Position numbers and translations under genes: made by a program. Positions 15,608 through 25,392 of a stretch of 64,000 nucleotides of DNA are shown here, in pieces. Origin of the DNA: an uncultured Clostridia bacterium (GTDB lineage: Bacteria; Bacillota; Clostridia; Christensenellales; CAG-314); the NCBI GenBank assembly GCA_947625725.1, contig CANQPI010000004.1, positions 1 through 64,000 on the forward strand. The letters are read 5' to 3'. The notes beneath the pieces were generated by a model. The model had not been told where the DNA came from. It made no database searches and was given only the letters and a program-made list of their open reading frames with translations. How positions within the stretch are numbered: position 1 is the first letter of the stretch; the number at the start of each line of letters is the position of its first letter.

Positions 15608-16645
15608 ATGAAAATTATTCACACCGCAGATATACATCTCGATTCGCCGCTCGTCGGAGTCAGAGATCCTGCATTGCGCAGGCACGAGTTGTTGCTCGCG
15701 TTGGACAAACTTTTTCGTTATGCCGACGCCAACAACGTTTCCGCCGTCATAATCGCGGGAGATCTGTTCGACGTCAATTTTGTCACCGAACAGACCGTTC
15801 GCAGCGTGGCGGATATTTTTGCGCACAGCAATGCGGCGATAGCCGTACTCAAAGGCAATCACGGCGGCTCCGCGTCCTATGAGTTGTTGCGACAACTTTG
15901 TCCGCAGGTCGGTTTTTTCGGCGAAGAATGGACGAGTTTCAAGTTGGGCAACGTTACGGTCTGCGGAAGAGAGTTGGGCGTCAACGACGACGAGCAGTGG
16001 GACAGACTCAGTTTGGACCCAATGCGCTACAACATTGTCGTGTTGCACGGCGACGTGGACGACGACAGTTACGGTCGTATCAACGGTAGGGTTTTGGCAA
16101 ACAGCGGCGCCAAGTACGTCGCGCTGGGGCACAGGCACGCCTTTTGCGAACACCGTTTCGGTTTGGTGCGCGCGTGTTACAGCGGGGCATTGGAGCCGCG
16201 CGGGTTTGACGAAAGTGCGGACACGGGCTTTGTGGAAATCGACACCGATTCGGATCAAATACGCTTTGTGCGCCAGGCGATCCGTTCGGTGGTCACGCGA
16301 GTCGTCAATGTGGACGGTATCGACAGCGACGTCGCGCTTCGGCGCGCCGTAACAGACGCGACTGCCGACGTATCGTCGGAAAACTACCTCAACGTTGTGT
16401 TCCGCGGAGAACTTTGCGGCGGTCTGCATGCGGAACTTGTCGCCAAGCAAGCGTTGACGGGCAGGTACTTTGCGTTGCGCATTGCCGATTTGACCGTTCC
16501 TCGCGTGGATTTGCAGAGCATTATGCAAGAGGTTTCGCTCCGAGGCGAATTTGTCAAGTTGGCAACGGGTATCGAGGACGAAAAATTGCGTAGCGAGGTA
16601 CTCAAAATGGGACTTGCCGCTTTGAACGGGGAGGATCTGACATGA
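15608..16645 (+). CDS. SbcD/YhaO-type metallophosphoesterase (DNA repair exonuclease subunit)
   Basis: A 345-residue calcineurin-like phosphoesterase. Metal-binding motifs are near the N-terminus and middle: KIIHTADIHLD, VIIAGDLFD, LKGNHGG, VLHGDVDDD and YVALGHRHAF. Order and spacing match SbcD/Mre11/YhaO nucleases, which work with an SbcC/YhaN-type ATPase; such an ATPase gene follows with a 4-nt overlap (ATGA). The chosen ATG directly follows a -10 box, so the mRNA appears leaderless. An in-frame TTG at 15572 is part of the -35 box and is rejected as a start. The likely role is processing of DNA ends or hairpins in the cytoplasm. Confidence 0.85.
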   Translation: MKIIHTADIHLDSPLVGVRDPALRRHELLLALDKLFRYADANNVSAVIIAGDLFDVNFVTEQTVRSVADIFAHSNAAIAVLKGNHGGSASYELLRQLCPQVGFFGEEWTSFKLGNVTVCGRELGVNDDEQWDRLSLDPMRYNIVVLHGDVDDDSYGRINGRVLANSGAKYVALGHRHAFCEHRFGLVRACYSGALEPRGFDESADTGFVEIDTDSDQIRFVRQAIRSVVTRVVNVDGIDSDVALRRAVTDATADVSSENYLNVVFRGELCGGLHAELVAKQALTGRYFALRIADLTVPRVDLQSIMQEVSLRGEFVKLATGIEDEKLRSEVLKMGLAALNGEDLT

Positions 16646-18567
16646 AGATATTATCCGTTCGAATCGAAAGTTTCGGCAAACTTGGCAAAACGGAAATAGC
16701 CTTTCACGACGGACTCAACGTGATCAGGCAAGTCAACGGTTTCGGCAAAACCACTTTGGCAAACTTTATACGCGCAATGCTCTACGGATTTACGTACTCG
16801 CGCACGGGAGGAGTGACGGACGCCGCGCGTTTTCAGCCGTGGGGCAGCGACGGACGTTTCGGCGGTAGTATGACGGTGGAACACGAGGGTGAAATTTACC
16901 GTATCGAACGCTTTTTCGGGGCGACCGCCAAGGTCGAGCAAAAGAGGTACACCAACGAGCGTACGGGGCGCGAAGTGTTTTGGGACAAGCAACCGGGAGA
17001 GATTCTTTTGGGTTTGACGGCGGACAGTTACGACCGATCGGCGTATTTTCCGCAGGAGGCGGTCGCGTTGAGGCCCAACGACAATTTGGACGCCCGTCTT
17101 GCCAATTTGGTGCAAAACAGCGCGGACGATTACGACAAAATACAGCAAAAGTTGCGCGACTACAAAAAAAATCTGCAATACGAACGGGGCAGCGGCGGCA
17201 AAATTTTCCTTTTGCAACAGCAGATAGATCAACTAACGGGGCAGTTGGAGCAAGCGGGCAACGCTCTGCGCCGACAAAAGGAGATCGACTCGCGCATGCA
17301 ACAAATAGCGTCGGAGCGACAGGCGATAAACAACGCTCAAATCGATTGTAACGGCAAGTTGGCGCAACTTAACCGCAAGTTGGCGCAGTCGCAACCCTCC
17401 GAGGAGGAAATGCGCGCTCGCGCCCGTTACGAGGAAATTAACCAAAGGTTAAAACAAGTTCCGTCGGAGTTTGACGCGGATTTCAGCCGTGCTGAGGACC
17501 TTGCGCGACAAATAGCCTCCATTCCCACGGTCAGCCCCGTCGAAAAAAAGCCCAAATCGGGTTACGGACGGATAATCTTGTATTCGACGGCGACGGTGTT
17601 GGCGCTTTTGGGTGTGATGTTTCTCGTTTTGGGCATAGCCAACGTTATGAACATGATAACGGGCGTCGTGTTGGGGTGCGTTATATTGGTAATTGCAATT
17701 GCGGCGGTCTTTTTGTTCCAACCGCGCAAAAAAAAGCGCGTCAAATCGGACCCCGACCCGTCGGAAGAACGACCCGATCTGCCGCCCGTCACGCGCGAAC
17801 AGTTGGAATCGGAATTTTTCTTCCTGGCGCACAAGTACGTGTTTGCGGAAGTAAACGACGTGGAGAGCGTGCGTCGCGCTTTGTGGAAAGCCCACTCGGA
17901 CTACCAAAGCGACCAGCGCACTTTGGAAACGCTCTTGCCCATAGTCAACCGTCCGCAAACGGACGTATCGGGTCTGGAACAGCAACTCGAAGAAGTCAAC
18001 GGCATCAAATCCCAACTTGACAACCGAGCAAACGCTTTGCTTCGCGAAGAAACGGGGCTTGCCGAAGAACGCAAACGTCTTGTCGTCAACGGAGTCGCCG
18101 TGCAGGACAAACTTATGGAGTGTCAAGCGGAGTTGGAACAGGCAAAACGTCAATATGCGCTTGCGGAAAAAGTTTCGGTGATGTTGGAACAAGCCAAGGA
18201 CAACCTTTCGAGCAGTTACCTGCCCAGATTGTGCAAACGCACCACCGAGTTGTTGCAGTACGTTACGCAGAGCAATTTGGAGGCGACCGTGGATCGTACG
18301 TTTGCCGTCAGCCTGCGCGAGCGCGGTCAAACCAAATCCATGAGCGAGTTCAGTCGCGGCATACGGGAAATAACGTTGCTGTGTTTTAGGCTTGCGCTCA
18401 GCGAGTTGCTGTACAACGGCAACATTCCTTTCATCATTGTGGACGACGCGTTTGTCAACTTTGACGAGGACAACTTTGTAAGGGCAACGGAGTTGTTGCG
18501 ACAACTCTCGGCGCACGGGCAAGCGGTGTACTTGTCCTGTCACAGCAGATCGGGCAAGTTACTTTAA
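16642..18567 (+). CDS. SbcC/YhaN-like AAA ATPase with central membrane hairpin
   Basis: A 641-residue ATPase. The N-terminal P-loop segment reads NVIRQVNGFGKTTLANFIRA: the core GKTT is intact but the first Gly of GxxxxGK is replaced. The Walker B-like end is FIIVDDAFVNFDEDNF (about residues 595-610), preceded by a signature-like FSRGIREITLLCFRLALSE. Coiled coils lie at about 175-275 and 420-520. Two hydrophobic helices (about 310-355) sit between them, a feature I recall from YhaN-type proteins. The gene overlaps the SbcD-like gene by 4 nt, so the two probably form a nuclease-ATPase complex, here possibly membrane-tethered. Shorter than classical SbcC (about 1000 residues). Confidence 0.8.
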   Translation: MKILSVRIESFGKLGKTEIAFHDGLNVIRQVNGFGKTTLANFIRAMLYGFTYSRTGGVTDAARFQPWGSDGRFGGSMTVEHEGEIYRIERFFGATAKVEQKRYTNERTGREVFWDKQPGEILLGLTADSYDRSAYFPQEAVALRPNDNLDARLANLVQNSADDYDKIQQKLRDYKKNLQYERGSGGKIFLLQQQIDQLTGQLEQAGNALRRQKEIDSRMQQIASERQAINNAQIDCNGKLAQLNRKLAQSQPSEEEMRARARYEEINQRLKQVPSEFDADFSRAEDLARQIASIPTVSPVEKKPKSGYGRIILYSTATVLALLGVMFLVLGIANVMNMITGVVLGCVILVIAIAAVFLFQPRKKKRVKSDPDPSEERPDLPPVTREQLESEFFFLAHKYVFAEVNDVESVRRALWKAHSDYQSDQRTLETLLPIVNRPQTDVSGLEQQLEEVNGIKSQLDNRANALLREETGLAEERKRLVVNGVAVQDKLMECQAELEQAKRQYALAEKVSVMLEQAKDNLSSSYLPRLCKRTTELLQYVTQSNLEATVDRTFAVSLRERGQTKSMSEFSRGIREITLLCFRLALSELLYNGNIPFIIVDDAFVNFDEDNFVRATELLRQLSAHGQAVYLSCHSRSGKLL

Positions 18568-18614
18568 TATTGTAAAAAGGTATATAATTTCAGATATAAT
18601 AAGAGGTATAAAAG

Positions 18615-19418
18615 ATGGATGTAAAACAATTTGCCAAACAAATCAGGCGCAATACATTGCGGTGTATCCACTCCCAAGGCTCGGGACACGTCGGCGGCAG
18701 TTTGTCCATTGCGGATCTGCTGGCGGTGCTGTACTCCAAGCACATGCGCGTCGATCCCGCAAATCCCAAGTCGGAAAGCAGGGACAAGTTGGTACTCAGC
18801 AAGGGACACGCGGGTCCCGCGCTGTATGCCGCTCTTTCGCTCAAAGGGTTTTTCCCCGAGGAGTGGTTGGATACGCTCAACAAGTTGGGCACTCGGCTGC
18901 CTAGTCACGTCAATATCAACCTCACCCCCGGCGTGGACATGACCGCGGGCAGTCTTGGTCAGGGGCTGTCCTGCGCGTGCGGATTGGCGCTTGCCGACAG
19001 GCTCAAAGGCGTTGACGGATACGTCTACGTCATTATCGGCGACGGCGAATTGCAGGAAGGGCAAAATTGGGAAGGCGCAATGTTTGCCGCGCACAAAAAG
19101 TTGGACCGCTTGATCGTGTTTGTGGATAGCAACAAAATGCAAATAGACGGTCTTACGGAGAACGTTCTCAATATCGAGGACATTCAAGCCAAGTTTGCCG
19201 CTTTCGGATTCGACACGCAACGCGCAAACGGGCACGACTGCGAGGCGATCGATCGCGCGATAGCGCAAGCCAAGCAAACTTGCGGAAAACCTCACTGCAT
19301 TGTGCTCGATACCGTCAAGGGCAAGGGCGTAAGTTTTTACGAAACAATGGGTCCGGGCGTACACAGTACAACAGTTACCGACGAGCAGTATGCGTTGGCG
19401 TTGAAGGAATTGGATTAG
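18615..19418 (+). CDS. Transketolase, N-terminal (thiamine diphosphate) subunit
   Basis: A 267-residue split-transketolase subunit. Visible are GHVGGSLSIADLLAVLY, LSKGHAGPALYAAL, GSLGQGLSCACGLAL and the thiamine diphosphate-Mg motif GDGELQEGQNWEGAM through DSN. It pairs with the C-terminal subunit encoded 10 nt downstream; together they transfer two-carbon ketol units in the non-oxidative pentose phosphate pathway in the cytoplasm. The ribosome site is AGAGGTATAAAAG before ATG. It follows the YhaN-like gene by only 47 nt. Confidence 0.95.
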   Translation: MDVKQFAKQIRRNTLRCIHSQGSGHVGGSLSIADLLAVLYSKHMRVDPANPKSESRDKLVLSKGHAGPALYAALSLKGFFPEEWLDTLNKLGTRLPSHVNINLTPGVDMTAGSLGQGLSCACGLALADRLKGVDGYVYVIIGDGELQEGQNWEGAMFAAHKKLDRLIVFVDSNKMQIDGLTENVLNIEDIQAKFAAFGFDTQRANGHDCEAIDRAIAQAKQTCGKPHCIVLDTVKGKGVSFYETMGPGVHSTTVTDEQYALALKELD

Positions 19419-19428
19419 GAGGCGAACA

Positions 19429-20355
19429 ATGGAACTGAGAAAAGAATATGTGGGCGAACTTGCCCGTTTGATGCGCCAAAACGACAAAATCGTAATTCTC
19501 GACGCCGATCTGGCGGGCGCGGGCGGCACCAAACCGCTGTACGAGGAGTTCCCCGACAGATGTATCGAAGTGGGCATTGCCGAGGCAAACATGACGTGTA
19601 TTGCCGCGGGATTGGCGGCAAGCGGTTTTGTACCTTTCATTCACAGTTTTGTCCCCTTTGTAGCGCGGCGCGCTCTCGATCAGATAGCCGTTTCCGTCAG
19701 TTACAGTCAACAAAACGTCCGTATTGTGGGGTACGACCCGGGCGTACACACGACGTCAAACGGCGGCACTCACATGAGTTTCGAGGACGTTGCCACAATG
19801 CGCGCGTTTTGCAACATTGCCGTGTTGGATATCGTGGACGGAATTCAATTGCGCAAGGCGTTGCCCTATATCGTTCAACACCAAGGACCTATGTACATTC
19901 GTTTCGTGCGCAAGCAAACGGACGTGATCTTTGACGAAAACTACGTTTTCCGCTTCGGAAAAGCGGACAAGTTGCGCGACGGCAAAGATATTACGATCAT
20001 AGCAAGCGGCACAATGACTTTTGACGCTTTGCAAGCGGCAAACAAGTTGGAAGAAGCGGGCATTTCCGTCGATTTGCTGAGCATCCACACCGTCAAGCCG
20101 TTGGACGAGCAAGCGGTAACAGAGTCCGCGCGCAAAACGGGTCGCGTGCTTACCGTGGAAAATCACAGCATACACGGCGGATTGTACGGCGCCGTGACGG
20201 AACTCCTTTCCGCGCAATTGCCCACGCTTTGCGACGCCGTAGCGGTGCGGGACAAACTTACGCAAGTGGGCAATCTCAATGATCTCAAACGCGACTACGG
20301 ACTGACTGCGGACGACGTGTTCGACCGCGCAACGCGATTGTTGAACCGCCGTTAG
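19429..20355 (+). CDS. Transketolase, C-terminal (pyrimidine-binding) subunit
   Basis: A 308-residue partner of the preceding subunit. The pyrimidine-binding domain shows CIEVGIAEANMTCIAAGLAA (with the conserved catalytic Glu) and the C-terminal domain TVKPLDEQAV ... RVLTVENHSIHGGLYGAVTE. The gene starts at ATG with AGGAGGCGAACA before it, 10 nt after the first subunit, so translation is coupled. A strong terminator follows. Confidence 0.95.
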   Translation: MELRKEYVGELARLMRQNDKIVILDADLAGAGGTKPLYEEFPDRCIEVGIAEANMTCIAAGLAASGFVPFIHSFVPFVARRALDQIAVSVSYSQQNVRIVGYDPGVHTTSNGGTHMSFEDVATMRAFCNIAVLDIVDGIQLRKALPYIVQHQGPMYIRFVRKQTDVIFDENYVFRFGKADKLRDGKDITIIASGTMTFDALQAANKLEEAGISVDLLSIHTVKPLDEQAVTESARKTGRVLTVENHSIHGGLYGAVTELLSAQLPTLCDAVAVRDKLTQVGNLNDLKRDYGLTADDVFDRATRLLNRR

Positions 20356-20383
20356 AGGCTGTTACGCTGTTTTTATCCTGTTT

Positions 20384-20424
20384 CCCGCGCGTCGGAGCAA
20401 ATCTCCGCGCGTGGGAATTTTTTT
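20384..20424 (+). terminator. Terminator of the transketolase genes
   Basis: CCCGCGCGTCGGAG and CTCCGCGCGTGGG form a long GC-rich stem, followed by AATTTTTTT. It lies about 30 nt after the stop codon. Confidence 0.88.
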
Positions 20425-20538
20425 AATCCATCCTTACAAAATGGGCAAATTTGTAAGCCGAAAAATCATAATATTGTTGTAAAAATGCGACGATAAAAAT
20501 GAACAAAGCGGCAAAAATTTTATTTGTTGTCATTACTC

Positions 20539-20567
20539 TTGACAATCGCGAAAAAAAGGTATATCGA
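20539..20567 (+). promoter_or_regulatory. Promoter of the glycerol-3-phosphate operon
   Basis: TTGACA (20539-20544), a 17-nt spacer and TATCGA (20562-20567) lie 43 nt before the first gene. The -10 is imperfect; an alternative is TATGTA just downstream. Confidence 0.5.
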
Positions 20568-20610
20568 TTATGTATAAAGCAAGATTTTTGAAAAAATCAG
20601 AGGTGACAAA

Positions 20611-22038
20611 ATGTATGATGTATTGATCATCGGGGCAGGAGTAGTGGGATGTTCAATTGCCCGCGAACTGTCCGGATGGAAATTGCGCATTGGCGTCGTG
20701 GACAAAGAAAACGACGTTGCAATGGGCACAAGCAAAGCCAACTCCGGCATAGCGCACGCCGGATTCGACGCAAAGACAGGTACAAACAAAGCCATTTACA
20801 ACGTGTTGGGCGCCAAGATGTTCCCCGCTCTTTCCAAGGAACTTGACTTCCCCTACCGTCAGAACGGCGCGTTTGTACTTTGTTTTGATGAGAGCGAGCG
20901 CGGCAAGTTGGTGGAATTGATGGAGCAAGGCATTCGCAACGGAGTCAAGGGACTTTCTATTTTGGAGGGAGATCAAGTTCGCGCAATGGAGCCGAACGTA
21001 TCCGACAAGGTAGTCGCCGCCCTTTATGCGGAAACAAGCGGCATTGTCAGCCCTTACGAAATGACTGTCGCCTATGCGGAAAACGCCGCCGTCAACGGAG
21101 CGGAATTTTTGCTCAACGAAGAAATAACGGGTATTCAACGGACGAAACACGGTTTCGAAGTGCAAATGACGGACAAAACGTTGTTTGCCCGCGCCATTGT
21201 CAACTGCGCAGGCGTTTTCGCCGACGAGATCTACGGCATGGTATCCGACAAGCCTTTGTTTTCCATTGTGGCGCGCAAGGGCGAATATTGCTTGTTGGAC
21301 AAAAAGTGCGGCGGTTTGACGGACAAGACTCTGTTTCAATTGCCGTCGGCAATGGGCAAAGGGGTGTTGGTCGCGCCCACAACGCACGGCAACATTATTG
21401 TCGGTCCGACCGCTCAGGATATAGACAACAAGGAGGACGTGGACACCACGTTCGACGGACTCAACAAGGCTTTCGACACGGCGACGGTCAGCGTACCCAC
21501 GCTTGCGCGCCGCAACATAATTACGCAGTTTGCGGGATTGCGCGCTCATCCTATCGGCGGCGACTTTATCATCGGCGAGAGCGAAATAGAAAACTTCTTC
21601 AACGTGGCGGGTATCGAGTCGCCCGGATTGACTTCCGCCCCCGCCATTGCGGTAGACGTAGCGAAACAAGTCGCCGACAAGTTGCACGCGGACAAAAACG
21701 ACAAATTTGTCGCGCAACGTCGCGGTATCCCCTGCTTTGCCAAGATGAGCGACAGCGAGCGCGAGGCTCTCATAGCGACAAATCCGCTGTACGGCAGGAT
21801 AGTTTGCCGTTGCGAAAACGTTACCGAGGGCGAAATTGTGGATAGTATTCGCCGTCCCGTCGGCGCAACAGATCTCGACGGCGTCAAACGTCGCACGCGC
21901 GCAGGAATGGGCAGATGTCAAATGGGTTTCTGCACGCCTCGCGTAATGGAGATACTGTGCCGCGAACTTGGCAAAGATATGACGGAAATCACCAAATACG
22001 GCAAAGGCAGCCGCATTGTGGTGGGGAGGACGGAATGA
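20611..22038 (+). CDS. glpA: GlpA-like FAD-dependent glycerol-3-phosphate dehydrogenase with BFD [2Fe-2S] domain
   Basis: A 475-residue flavoprotein. The N-terminal FAD motif is VLIIGAGVVGCSIARELSG, with a DAO-type core (SGIAHAGFDAKTG; GLRAHPIGGDFIIGESE). The C-terminal 80 residues form a BFD-like [2Fe-2S] domain with CRCENVTEGEI and RCQMGFCTPRV (four Cys). It oxidises sn-glycerol 3-phosphate to dihydroxyacetone phosphate, passing electrons to the partner subunits encoded next. The following gene starts inside its stop codon (ATGA). Order GlpA, GlpB-like oxidoreductase, DUF1667 and GlpK is a known Clostridia layout. The ribosome site is AGAGGTGACAAA. Confidence 0.9.
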   Translation: MYDVLIIGAGVVGCSIARELSGWKLRIGVVDKENDVAMGTSKANSGIAHAGFDAKTGTNKAIYNVLGAKMFPALSKELDFPYRQNGAFVLCFDESERGKLVELMEQGIRNGVKGLSILEGDQVRAMEPNVSDKVVAALYAETSGIVSPYEMTVAYAENAAVNGAEFLLNEEITGIQRTKHGFEVQMTDKTLFARAIVNCAGVFADEIYGMVSDKPLFSIVARKGEYCLLDKKCGGLTDKTLFQLPSAMGKGVLVAPTTHGNIIVGPTAQDIDNKEDVDTTFDGLNKAFDTATVSVPTLARRNIITQFAGLRAHPIGGDFIIGESEIENFFNVAGIESPGLTSAPAIAVDVAKQVADKLHADKNDKFVAQRRGIPCFAKMSDSEREALIATNPLYGRIVCRCENVTEGEIVDSIRRPVGATDLDGVKRRTRAGMGRCQMGFCTPRVMEILCRELGKDMTEITKYGKGSRIVVGRTE

Positions 22039-23303
22039 CATACAGAGATATAGTTATCGTGGGCGGCGGTCCTGCTGGTCTTGCCGCGGCGACGGCGGCT
22101 TACGACGCGGGTTCTACGGATATTGTGGTTTTGGAGCGCGAGGAAAATCTCGGCGGTATCCTCAACCAGTGCATACACAACGGTTTCGGATTGCACACTT
22201 TCAAAGAGGAATTGACGGGTCCCGAGTACGCTGCTCGTTTTGAACAGTTGGTGTACGACCGCGGTATCGAGTACCGTTTGGGCAGTACCGTCATCAACGT
22301 GAGCGACGACAAAGTAGTCACCTACGTCAGCGAAAAGGACGGTTTGCAAAAAATCAAAGCCAAAGCCGTCGTTTTGACGTGCGGGTGCCGTGAGCGTCCC
22401 CGCGGCGGCATAAATATTGCGGGCGCGCGCGCGGCGGGAATTTTTTCCGCGGGTACTGCGCAAAAGTTGGTAAATATCGACGGGCTTATGCCCGGCAGAG
22501 AGGTAGTTATCCTCGGTTCGGGCGATATAGGACTCATCATGGCGCGCCGCATGACGTTCGAGGGCGCCAAGGTCAAAGCCGTGGTGGAGTTAATGCCCTA
22601 TTCGTCGGGACTCAACCGCAACATTGTTCAATGCCTCAACGACTTTGACATTCCTTTGTTGTTCAGCCACACGGTCGTGGACATCAAGGCGACAAACGGC
22701 AGGGTTTCCTCCGTTGTAATCGCGCAGGTAGACGAAAAATTGCAACCCATCATGTCCACCGCGCAGGAAATTCCCTGCGATACGTTGCTGTTGTCCGTGG
22801 GACTTCTTCCGGAAAACGAACTTGCGGGCTATGCGGGAGTGCAACTCAGCCCCGTTACCAACGGCGCGATCGTGGACGATCAGATGATGACAAGCGTCGA
22901 GGGAATTTTCGAGTGCGGCAACGTGTTGCACGTACACGACCTTGTCGATTACGTCAGCGAAGAAAGCACTCACGCGGGCAAATGCGCCGCCGCATACGTG
23001 CAAAACGGCATGACGGCAACGGAATACGTTCCCACATGCGGCACAAACGGCGTCAGATACGTAGTTCCGCAAAAGATTCGCAAGGATACCAATTACGAAC
23101 AGATCAGTTTGCGCATGCGCGTTGCAAACGCGTTCCGCAACGTGGAACTTGCCGTACTTCTGGACGGCGAAAAGATCGTTTCGCGCAAACGTCCCATAGT
23201 GACCCCGGGCGAAATGGAAACGGTGGTACTCAACAGCGAAATGGTGGAACGCGTCAAGCACGGTTCCAAGTTGGAAGTAACTCTGTTAGGAGGTACAAAA
23301 TGA
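22035..23303 (+). CDS. FAD/NAD(P)-dependent oxidoreductase, GlpB-like partner
   Basis: A 422-residue pyridine nucleotide-disulphide oxidoreductase-type protein. Two dinucleotide-binding motifs are clear: IVIVGGGPAGLAAATAAYDA (FAD) and EVVILGSGDIGLIMARRMTF (NAD). A CGCRERPRGG motif and GIFECGNVLHVHDLVDYV near the end also fit the family. In this operon type it works with GlpA and the DUF1667 protein in anaerobic glycerol 3-phosphate oxidation. The start at 22035 overlaps the glpA stop and has GGGGAGG before it; a longer frame upstream lies entirely inside glpA. Confidence 0.88.
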   Translation: MTYRDIVIVGGGPAGLAAATAAYDAGSTDIVVLEREENLGGILNQCIHNGFGLHTFKEELTGPEYAARFEQLVYDRGIEYRLGSTVINVSDDKVVTYVSEKDGLQKIKAKAVVLTCGCRERPRGGINIAGARAAGIFSAGTAQKLVNIDGLMPGREVVILGSGDIGLIMARRMTFEGAKVKAVVELMPYSSGLNRNIVQCLNDFDIPLLFSHTVVDIKATNGRVSSVVIAQVDEKLQPIMSTAQEIPCDTLLLSVGLLPENELAGYAGVQLSPVTNGAIVDDQMMTSVEGIFECGNVLHVHDLVDYVSEESTHAGKCAAAYVQNGMTATEYVPTCGTNGVRYVVPQKIRKDTNYEQISLRMRVANAFRNVELAVLLDGEKIVSRKRPIVTPGEMETVVLNSEMVERVKHGSKLEVTLLGGTK

Positions 23304-23662
23304 GCAAGCAATTTATTTGTATCAACTGTCCTCTCGGCTGTCATTTGGAAGTAGACGACAGCAATTTGGACGACATCAAAGTTTCGGGCAACACATGTCC
23401 TCGCGGCAAGATCTACGCCGTCAGCGAAGTCACCGCTCCCAAGCGCATGGTTACGGATTCCGTTCCCGTGGAGGACGGCGATGTGTTGCGCGTGTCCGTC
23501 AAAACGGCGTCGCCCATTCCCAAAGAGAAGATATTCGACTGTATCGAAGTCATTAGGACTGTGCGCGCCCATGCGCCCGTAAATATCGGCGACGTACTCT
23601 ATTCCAACGTGTGCGACACGGGCGTAGATATAGTTGCAACTCGCAACGCCAAGAGAATTTGA
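23300..23662 (+). CDS. DUF1667 Cys-rich protein of the glycerol-3-phosphate dehydrogenase operon
   Basis: A 120-residue protein starting MSKQFICINCPLGCHLEVDD, with a second Cys-Pro motif GNTCPRGKIYA. This is the DUF1667 pattern, whose Cys residues probably bind an iron-sulphur cluster or metal. It accompanies GlpA and the GlpB-like subunit in many Firmicutes and may be an electron-transfer or assembly component. It overlaps the previous stop by 4 nt and has TTAGGAGGTACAAA before the ATG. Upstream extension of the frame is inside the previous gene. Confidence 0.88.
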   Translation: MSKQFICINCPLGCHLEVDDSNLDDIKVSGNTCPRGKIYAVSEVTAPKRMVTDSVPVEDGDVLRVSVKTASPIPKEKIFDCIEVIRTVRAHAPVNIGDVLYSNVCDTGVDIVATRNAKRI

Positions 23663-23677
23663 TTTGAGGTAAAGCAA

Positions 23678-25159
23678 ATGAAGTACGTTCTTGCATTGGA
23701 TCAAGGCACAACAAGTTCTCGCGCGATAGTTTTCGATCGCAACGGTCAGATAGTGGGCAGCGCGCAACAGGAGTTCAAACAGGTCTACCCGCACACGGGT
23801 TGGGTAGAACACGAGCCGCAGGAAATTTTGGGCAGCCAAGTGGGCGTTATACCCGAGGCGTTGGTGCGCGCGGGCGTATCTAGTCAGGATATTGCTGCGA
23901 TAGGCATAACCAACCAGCGCGAAACGACTATTGTTTGGGACAAGCAAACGGGCAAACCCGTTTACAACGCCATTGTGTGGCAATGCCGTCGCACAATGGA
24001 CTACTGCGAGCAACTGCGGGTCCAAGGCTTGGACAAAATGATCTATGACAAGACGGGTTTGGTATTGGACGCGTATTTTTCCGCGACCAAGATCAAATGG
24101 ATATTGGACAACGTTGAGGGCGCGCGCGAACGCGCCGAAAAGGGCGAATTGTTGTTCGGCACTGTGGATACCTACTTGATGTGGAATCTCAGCAAGGGCA
24201 GAATTTTCGCCACCGACTACACCAACGCCAGCCGCACAATGCTCTACAACATTCACACGCTCAGTTGGGATGACGATTTGCTCAAACTGTTCGGTATCCC
24301 CAAGTGCATGCTCCCCGAGGTACGTCCCTCCGGCTACAACTACGGCTATACCGATTCGACGGTGGTGGGCGCAAACATTCCCATTTGCGGCGTTGTGGGC
24401 GACCAACAGTCTGCGCTTTTCGGACAGTTGTGCGTGGAGCGCGGCTCAATGAAAAACACCTACGGCACGGGTTGCTTTTTGCTGATGAACACAGGCGACA
24501 AACCTGTCGTTTCCAACGGTTTGGTAACGACCCTCGCCGCAAGTTTGACGGACAAACCCGACTACGTGTTGGAGGGTAGCGTGTTTATGGGCGGAGCGAT
24601 CGTGCAGTGGTTGCGCGACGAAATGCGTATGATACGCGCCGCTTCCGAAACGGAACGCTACGCGCTTGCCGTCAAGGACACCAACGGCGTGTACCTCATT
24701 CCCGCCTTTGTCGGTTTGGGCGCGCCCTATTGGGATCCCAAAGTGCGAGGGACGGTTTACGGCTTGACGCGCGGCACCAAGAAAGAACACTTTATCCGAG
24801 CCGCTTTGGAGAGCATTGCCTACCAAGTGTACGACGTGGCAAAGGCAATGGAAAAGGATCTCGGCAGTCCCATCACCTCGCTCAATGTGGACGGCGGCGC
24901 AAGCGCAAACAACTTTTTGCTGCAATTCCAAGCCGACATACTCAAAACCGACGTCGTTCGTCCCAAGGTTATCGAAACGACCGCTCTCGGCGCATGCTAT
25001 CTTGCGGGACTCACCGTCGGCTATTGGAAGGATATCGAGGACATCAAGTCCAACAAGGAGATCGAGCGCGTGTTCAAGCCCTCAATGGACGAGGACAAAC
25101 GCCTCAAACTCGTTCAAGGTTGGGATCTTTGCATAGAGCGCGCAAGATACAAGGCGTAG
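23678..25159 (+). CDS. glpK: Glycerol kinase
   Basis: A 493-residue FGGY kinase, the usual length for GlpK. The N-terminal phosphate-binding loop is [19 protein letters not shown]. Other hallmarks are [32 protein letters not shown] and GAPYWDP. It phosphorylates glycerol to sn-glycerol 3-phosphate, the substrate of the dehydrogenase encoded just upstream, so the operon covers glycerol entry into glycolysis. No glycerol facilitator gene is in the window. It starts 15 nt after the DUF1667 gene with TTGAGGTAAAGCAA before ATG. Confidence 0.96.
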   Translation: MKYVLALDQGTTSSRAIVFDRNGQIVGSAQQEFKQVYPHTGWVEHEPQEILGSQVGVIPEALVRAGVSSQDIAAIGITNQRETTIVWDKQTGKPVYNAIVWQCRRTMDYCEQLRVQGLDKMIYDKTGLVLDAYFSATKIKWILDNVEGARERAEKGELLFGTVDTYLMWNLSKGRIFATDYTNASRTMLYNIHTLSWDDDLLKLFGIPKCMLPEVRPSGYNYGYTDSTVVGANIPICGVVGDQQSALFGQLCVERGSMKNTYGTGCFLLMNTGDKPVVSNGLVTTLAASLTDKPDYVLEGSVFMGGAIVQWLRDEMRMIRAASETERYALAVKDTNGVYLIPAFVGLGAPYWDPKVRGTVYGLTRGTKKEHFIRAALESIAYQVYDVAKAMEKDLGSPITSLNVDGGASANNFLLQFQADILKTDVVRPKVIETTALGACYLAGLTVGYWKDIEDIKSNKEIERVFKPSMDEDKRLKLVQGWDLCIERARYKA

Positions 25160-25192
25160 CGCAACCAACTCGGTTAGCCCAAACTCGCTTTT

Positions 25193-25201
25193 GTGGATAA
25201 C
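25193..25201 (-). promoter_or_regulatory. Consensus DnaA box (isolated)
   Basis: TGTGGATAA on the plus strand is the complement of TTATCCACA. A related GTGGACAACTTACAA occurs at about 25310, resembling the GTGGATAACTTGCAA here. Two sites are too few to call an origin, and dnaA is more than 20 kb away. Confidence 0.4.
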
Positions 25202-25234
25202 TTGCAACTGAAAATTTAACTAAAAAGTCATGGC

Positions 25235-25258
25235 ACTGCCCATGGGCAGTTTTCGTTT
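25235..25258 (+). terminator. Terminator of the glp operon
   Basis: The perfect palindrome ACTGCCCATGGGCAGT (25235-25250) is followed by TTTCGTTT. It lies about 75 nt after the glpK stop. Confidence 0.65.
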
Positions 25259-25392
25259 CCGTGAAAACGAAAACACGTTGTGTTTTACCCGTCCGTACCG
25301 TCAACGCGGTGGACAACTTACAAAAAAACAAATTCCGATAGACGGAATTGTTGATAGAAAAAATAAAAATTTTTTTAGGAGGTAACTAAAGA

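Noticed and set aside
15455..16528. Long antisense frame over the SbcD-like gene
   Set aside because: The plus frame carries all phosphoesterase motifs; the antisense product has no features or start signal.
23093..24406. Antisense frame of 437 codons over DUF1667 and glpK
   Set aside because: It runs opposite to two well-recognised genes, with no ribosome site and no motif.
25160..25392. Replication origin
   Set aside because: Only one exact DnaA box and one degenerate copy are present, with no AT-rich unwinding region and no adjacent dnaA or dnaN.
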